This document shows, piece after piece, positions 13,828 through 15,654 of a DNA stretch of 15,654 bases. Origin of the DNA: JAPLCX01 sp964460305 (lineage in GTDB: Bacteria > Auribacterota > Tritonobacteria > UBA1439). The translations under genes and the position numbers were made by a program. Positions within the stretch are counted from its first letter, which is position 1, and each line of letters opens with the position of its first letter. Location: contig CAYWRA010000063.1 in assembly GCA_964460305.1 (NCBI GenBank), positions 1 to 15,654 of the forward strand. Direction: 5' to 3'. The notes below the pieces were generated by a model, which made no database searches, had not been told where the DNA came from, and saw only the letters and a program-made list of their open reading frames with translations.

Positions 13828-14529
13828 ATGACAGCCACATATGAGGTAAAGATCAAGGAGATAATCCGACGTGCCTATAATGTGAAGAGCGTCCGCGTGG
13901 AAAACCCCGGGAGGAAGTATAAGGCGGGACAGTTCCTCTGCGTCGCGCTCAAGACGGAGGCGGAGTGCAAGAGGTATCTCTCGATATCGAGCTCTCCGAC
14001 CGAGAGGGATTACATCGAGTTCACGAAGAAGCTTACCCAGAGCGATTTTTCAAGGGCGCTTGATTCCATGAAGCCCGGGGATGTAGTGCAAATAAAATAT
14101 CCATTCGGCATATTTACACTGGAGAACGCATCATCCAGGATTGCCTTCCTCTCCGGCGGCATCGGGATTACGCCGATACGGAGCATGTGCAAGTATGCGT
14201 TAGACGTTCAACTGGATATTGATATTGTACTCGTATACGCGAACCGCTCGATCAGGGACATTGTATTCAAAGAGGACTTCGACCTCATGCAGAAAGAGTA
14301 TCCCGGCTTGAGGGTCGCCCATGTGCTCTGCGAGCCCGCCCCTGGTTTTAAGTGCACCGTTGGCCTGATAAACGCTCAGATCGTAAAAAACGAGGTTCCC
14401 GATTATGCATTGAGGAGGTTTTACATTTGCGGGCCACCGCCGATGGTGGAATCGATGAAAAAATTACTGGGCGAGGAACTCGGGGTGTTTGGGGAGAAAA
14501 TCATCACCGAGCGATTCCAGGGGTACTGA
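13828..14529 (+). CDS. Ferredoxin-NADP reductase-like FAD/NAD(P) oxidoreductase
   Basis: The protein has 233 residues, a minimal two-domain flavoprotein that moves electrons between NAD(P)H and a partner. The FAD domain (1-100) has the RYLS motif (49-52) and PGDVVQIKYPFG. The NAD(P) domain (104-233) has GGIGITP (110-116) and CGPPPM (201-206). There is no 2Fe-2S domain at either end, so the electron acceptor must be a separate protein. That acceptor is not in this window. ATG 13828 has GGAGG at 13819-13823, 4 nt away. A longer frame to 13681 lacks family sequence and includes the C/G-rich repeat. The protein should be cytoplasmic. No partner gene is adjacent, and both sides are repeats. Confidence 0.9.
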   Translation: MTATYEVKIKEIIRRAYNVKSVRVENPGRKYKAGQFLCVALKTEAECKRYLSISSSPTERDYIEFTKKLTQSDFSRALDSMKPGDVVQIKYPFGIFTLENASSRIAFLSGGIGITPIRSMCKYALDVQLDIDIVLVYANRSIRDIVFKEDFDLMQKEYPGLRVAHVLCEPAPGFKCTVGLINAQIVKNEVPDYALRRFYICGPPPMVESMKKLLGEELGVFGEKIITERFQGY

Positions 14530-14537
14530 TTTGTTCA

Positions 14538-14593
14538 ATGACAAATGACAAATACCAAATGCCAAAACACGATGGGGTTTTGTCATTTGTGCT
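14538..14593. repeat. Heptamer repeat, inverted pair with near-perfect hairpin
   Basis: Four exactly tandem ATNNCAA units lie at 14538-14565. A 13-bp stem CAAATGCCAAAAC/GTTTTGTCATTTG has one mismatch and an 8-nt loop (14556-14589). Two reversed units lie at 14580-14593. The array begins 8 nt after the flavoprotein stop and could serve as its terminator. Confidence 0.8.
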
Positions 14594-14637
14594 TTGCCTA
14601 CCCGCCTGTTATCGAGTGGTAAACTCCTACGGCGGTA

Positions 14638-14706
14638 CAATCCGTGTCAATCCGTGCCTGTACGCCGAAGTGCGTTTCGGCACGCAGGCGTGAAATCCGT
14701 GGATTC
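14638..14706. repeat. Decamer array with palindromic insert, reversed copy
   Basis: Reversed decamer units (AATCCGTG at 14639 and 14649) are followed by a hairpin (14656-14689, GCCTG...CAGGC with inner GCCGAA/TTCGGC). A further reversed unit (AAATCCGTGG) ends near 14703. It is the reverse complement of the flanks and outer palindrome at 12791-12910, without the two extra blocks. It ends 26 nt before the MntP start. Confidence 0.7.
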
Positions 14707-14732
14707 AGGTGTTGTTTAAAGATAAGGATCAA

Positions 14733-15299
14733 ATGAGCTTTGTCGTTCTGCTTTTCATGGCCGTGGCCCTGGCGATGGACTGTTTCGCCGTCTCCCTTGC
14801 GATAGCCCTCTCGTTGAAGAAACCGTCGGGGGGGCAGACATTCAGGCTTGCGTCGAGCTTCGGTGGGTGCCAGTTTCTCATGCCTGTGCTGGGATGGTTC
14901 GCCGGGCGCGGGCTGCTGGAATACATACAGGGCTTCGACCATTGGGTGGCCTTTGGGTTGCTGGCGTTCATCGGCGGCAAGATGGTCTATGAGTCCATAG
15001 TGATCGGCCGCGAGGATGAGAGGGACGGTTCTGACCCGACTCAGGGCATGTCGCTCGTCATGTTCTCCCTCGCGACGAGCATCGATGCCCTGGGGGTGGG
15101 TTTAAGCCTCAGTTTGCTCGGGGTGGAGATTATCTATCCGGCAGTTATAATCGGTATCGTGTCCTTCGCGCTCACCTGCGTCGGGATGAAAATCGGGCCG
15201 CTTGTAGGAAAGATTTGCGAAAAGTGGGCTGAGAGGATCGGCGGCCTCGTTTTGATCGCGATCGGCGTCAAGATACTTATCGAACACATCCTGAGCTAG
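14733..15299 (+). CDS. mntP: Manganese efflux pump MntP
   Basis: The protein has 188 residues, the length of E. coli MntP (formerly YebN), an inner-membrane Mn2+ exporter that protects against manganese overload. Six hydrophobic segments are visible. The two halves carry the paired family motifs: AMDCFAVSLA with Asp16 in the first and ATSIDALGVGLS with Asp118 in the second, the acidic residues expected on the transport path. ATG 14733 has AAGGA at 14724-14728. In-frame TTG 14709 would add eight unusual residues. In many bacteria mntP is controlled by a yybP-ykoY Mn2+ riboswitch. None is visible in the 203-nt leader, which is mostly repeats. Confidence 0.95.
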   Translation: MSFVVLLFMAVALAMDCFAVSLAIALSLKKPSGGQTFRLASSFGGCQFLMPVLGWFAGRGLLEYIQGFDHWVAFGLLAFIGGKMVYESIVIGREDERDGSDPTQGMSLVMFSLATSIDALGVGLSLSLLGVEIIYPAVIIGIVSFALTCVGMKIGPLVGKICEKWAERIGGLVLIAIGVKILIEHILS

Positions 15300-15452
15300 G
15301 GGACGGTTCTCCATATCTAGTTTGTAGATAAGATGTTATGACTAATTTTTCCGCTATTTTTTAGCCTTCGATGTTCCGTATAAAGAATCCAGAGAGGCCG
15401 ATACGCCGAACCGCTAGCCCAGCTTTTGCGCGTTTTGGATATTTGGCTCTGA

Positions 15453-15482
15453 TAAGAAAAGATAGCACAGCATCTTTTCTTA
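15453..15482. repeat. Perfect 11-bp inverted repeat
   Basis: TAAGAAAAGAT (15453-15463) and ATCTTTTCTTA (15472-15482) pair perfectly around an 8-nt loop (AGCACAGC). It lies about 150 nt after MntP in a stretch with no supported gene. It could be an operator or a transcript-end hairpin. Confidence 0.5.
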
Positions 15483-15510
15483 AGCAGCGTAAATCGATAT
15501 TTTCAGTTGA

Positions 15511-15595
15511 ATTACCTCTCTCTTTTACTCTTTGTAAAAACCGGAGCCGCCTGCCTCTTCGTATTTTTCTTAGCGGTCTTCGCTCGCTTCGTGGT
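15511..15595 (-). repeat. Reversed octamer and 9-nt arrays
   Basis: Two reversed octamers (CAAAGAGT and AAAAGAGA on the - strand) lie at 15519-15534, followed by TAAAAA, with a degenerate unit before them. Three exactly tandem reversed 9-nt units, read as ACCACGAAG, CGAGCGAAG and ACCGCTAAG, lie at 15569-15595. Together with the hairpin upstream they fill the 355 nt after MntP, where no convincing gene is seen. Confidence 0.65.
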
Positions 15596-15632
15596 GAAAA
15601 AGAGGGAATTGCTATGTACGCAACGCATTGAA

Positions 15633-15654
15633 TAGGAGGAGAGGAGAAGGATAA
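15633..15654 (+). promoter_or_regulatory. Purine-rich ribosome-binding tract at the window edge
   Basis: The last bases contain AGGAGG and GAGGAGAAGG and run off the window. A coding sequence probably starts a few bases beyond the end. Confidence 0.4.

Noticed and set aside
14530..14732. A yybP-ykoY manganese riboswitch
   Set aside because: The conserved core bases are not visible and the interval is explained by two repeat elements.
237..15595. CRISPR arrays as an explanation of the repeats
   Set aside because: Units are 7-10 nt with no spacers, are degenerate and occur in both orientations. No cas genes are present.
15371..15631. An 86-codon open frame after mntP
   Set aside because: Much of its second half is read through octamer and 9-nt repeat arrays, it crosses the inverted repeat, and it has no ribosome site or recognisable protein pattern.

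Overview
The window looks like chromosome of a Gram-negative anaerobe, most likely a deltaproteobacterium (Desulfobacterota). The reasons are a high-GC coding style, Fe-S proteins, a TolC-type outer-membrane factor, and intergenic regions crowded with short degenerate repeats. The lineage is an inference; no rRNA or marker gene is present.

Layout. (1) 1-2577, + strand: the tail of an unrecognised protein with a CxxC, an unrecognised Fe-S protein (404-1096) and an NAD(P)-dependent aldehyde dehydrogenase (1114-2577). (2) 2658-5378, - strand: a DASS/SLC13 anion symporter followed 18 nt later by a membrane-anchored SGNH hydrolase. (3) 5818-12770, + strand: a complete YbhGFSR-like efflux system made of TolC, a YbhG-like adaptor, two ABC ATPases that match the N and C halves of fused YbhF, and two ABC-2 permeases (YbhS- and YbhR-like). 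A good sigma-70 promoter lies in front of TolC. (4) 13108-15299: a small secreted protein (- strand), a standalone ferredoxin-NADP reductase-like flavoprotein, and the manganese exporter MntP. The last 350 bases hold repeats and an RBS-like tract for a gene beyond the window.

The efflux genes should form one machine. The ATPase pair powers the permease pair, and the adaptor connects them across the periplasm to TolC. The substrate cannot be read from the sequence.

The unusual content lies between the genes. Nearly every intergenic gap contains degenerate tandem arrays of period 7, 8, 9 or 10 nt. Several are arranged as a forward array, a core and a reversed array. Some arrays run into coding sequence: one supplies both the stop of the first ATPase and the start of the second, one supplies the adaptor stop codon, one encodes the SGNH C-terminus, and one encodes the TolC N-terminus. 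Palindromic elements are nested inside the 10-nt arrays. I know of no description of this whole arrangement, but I could not search for one.
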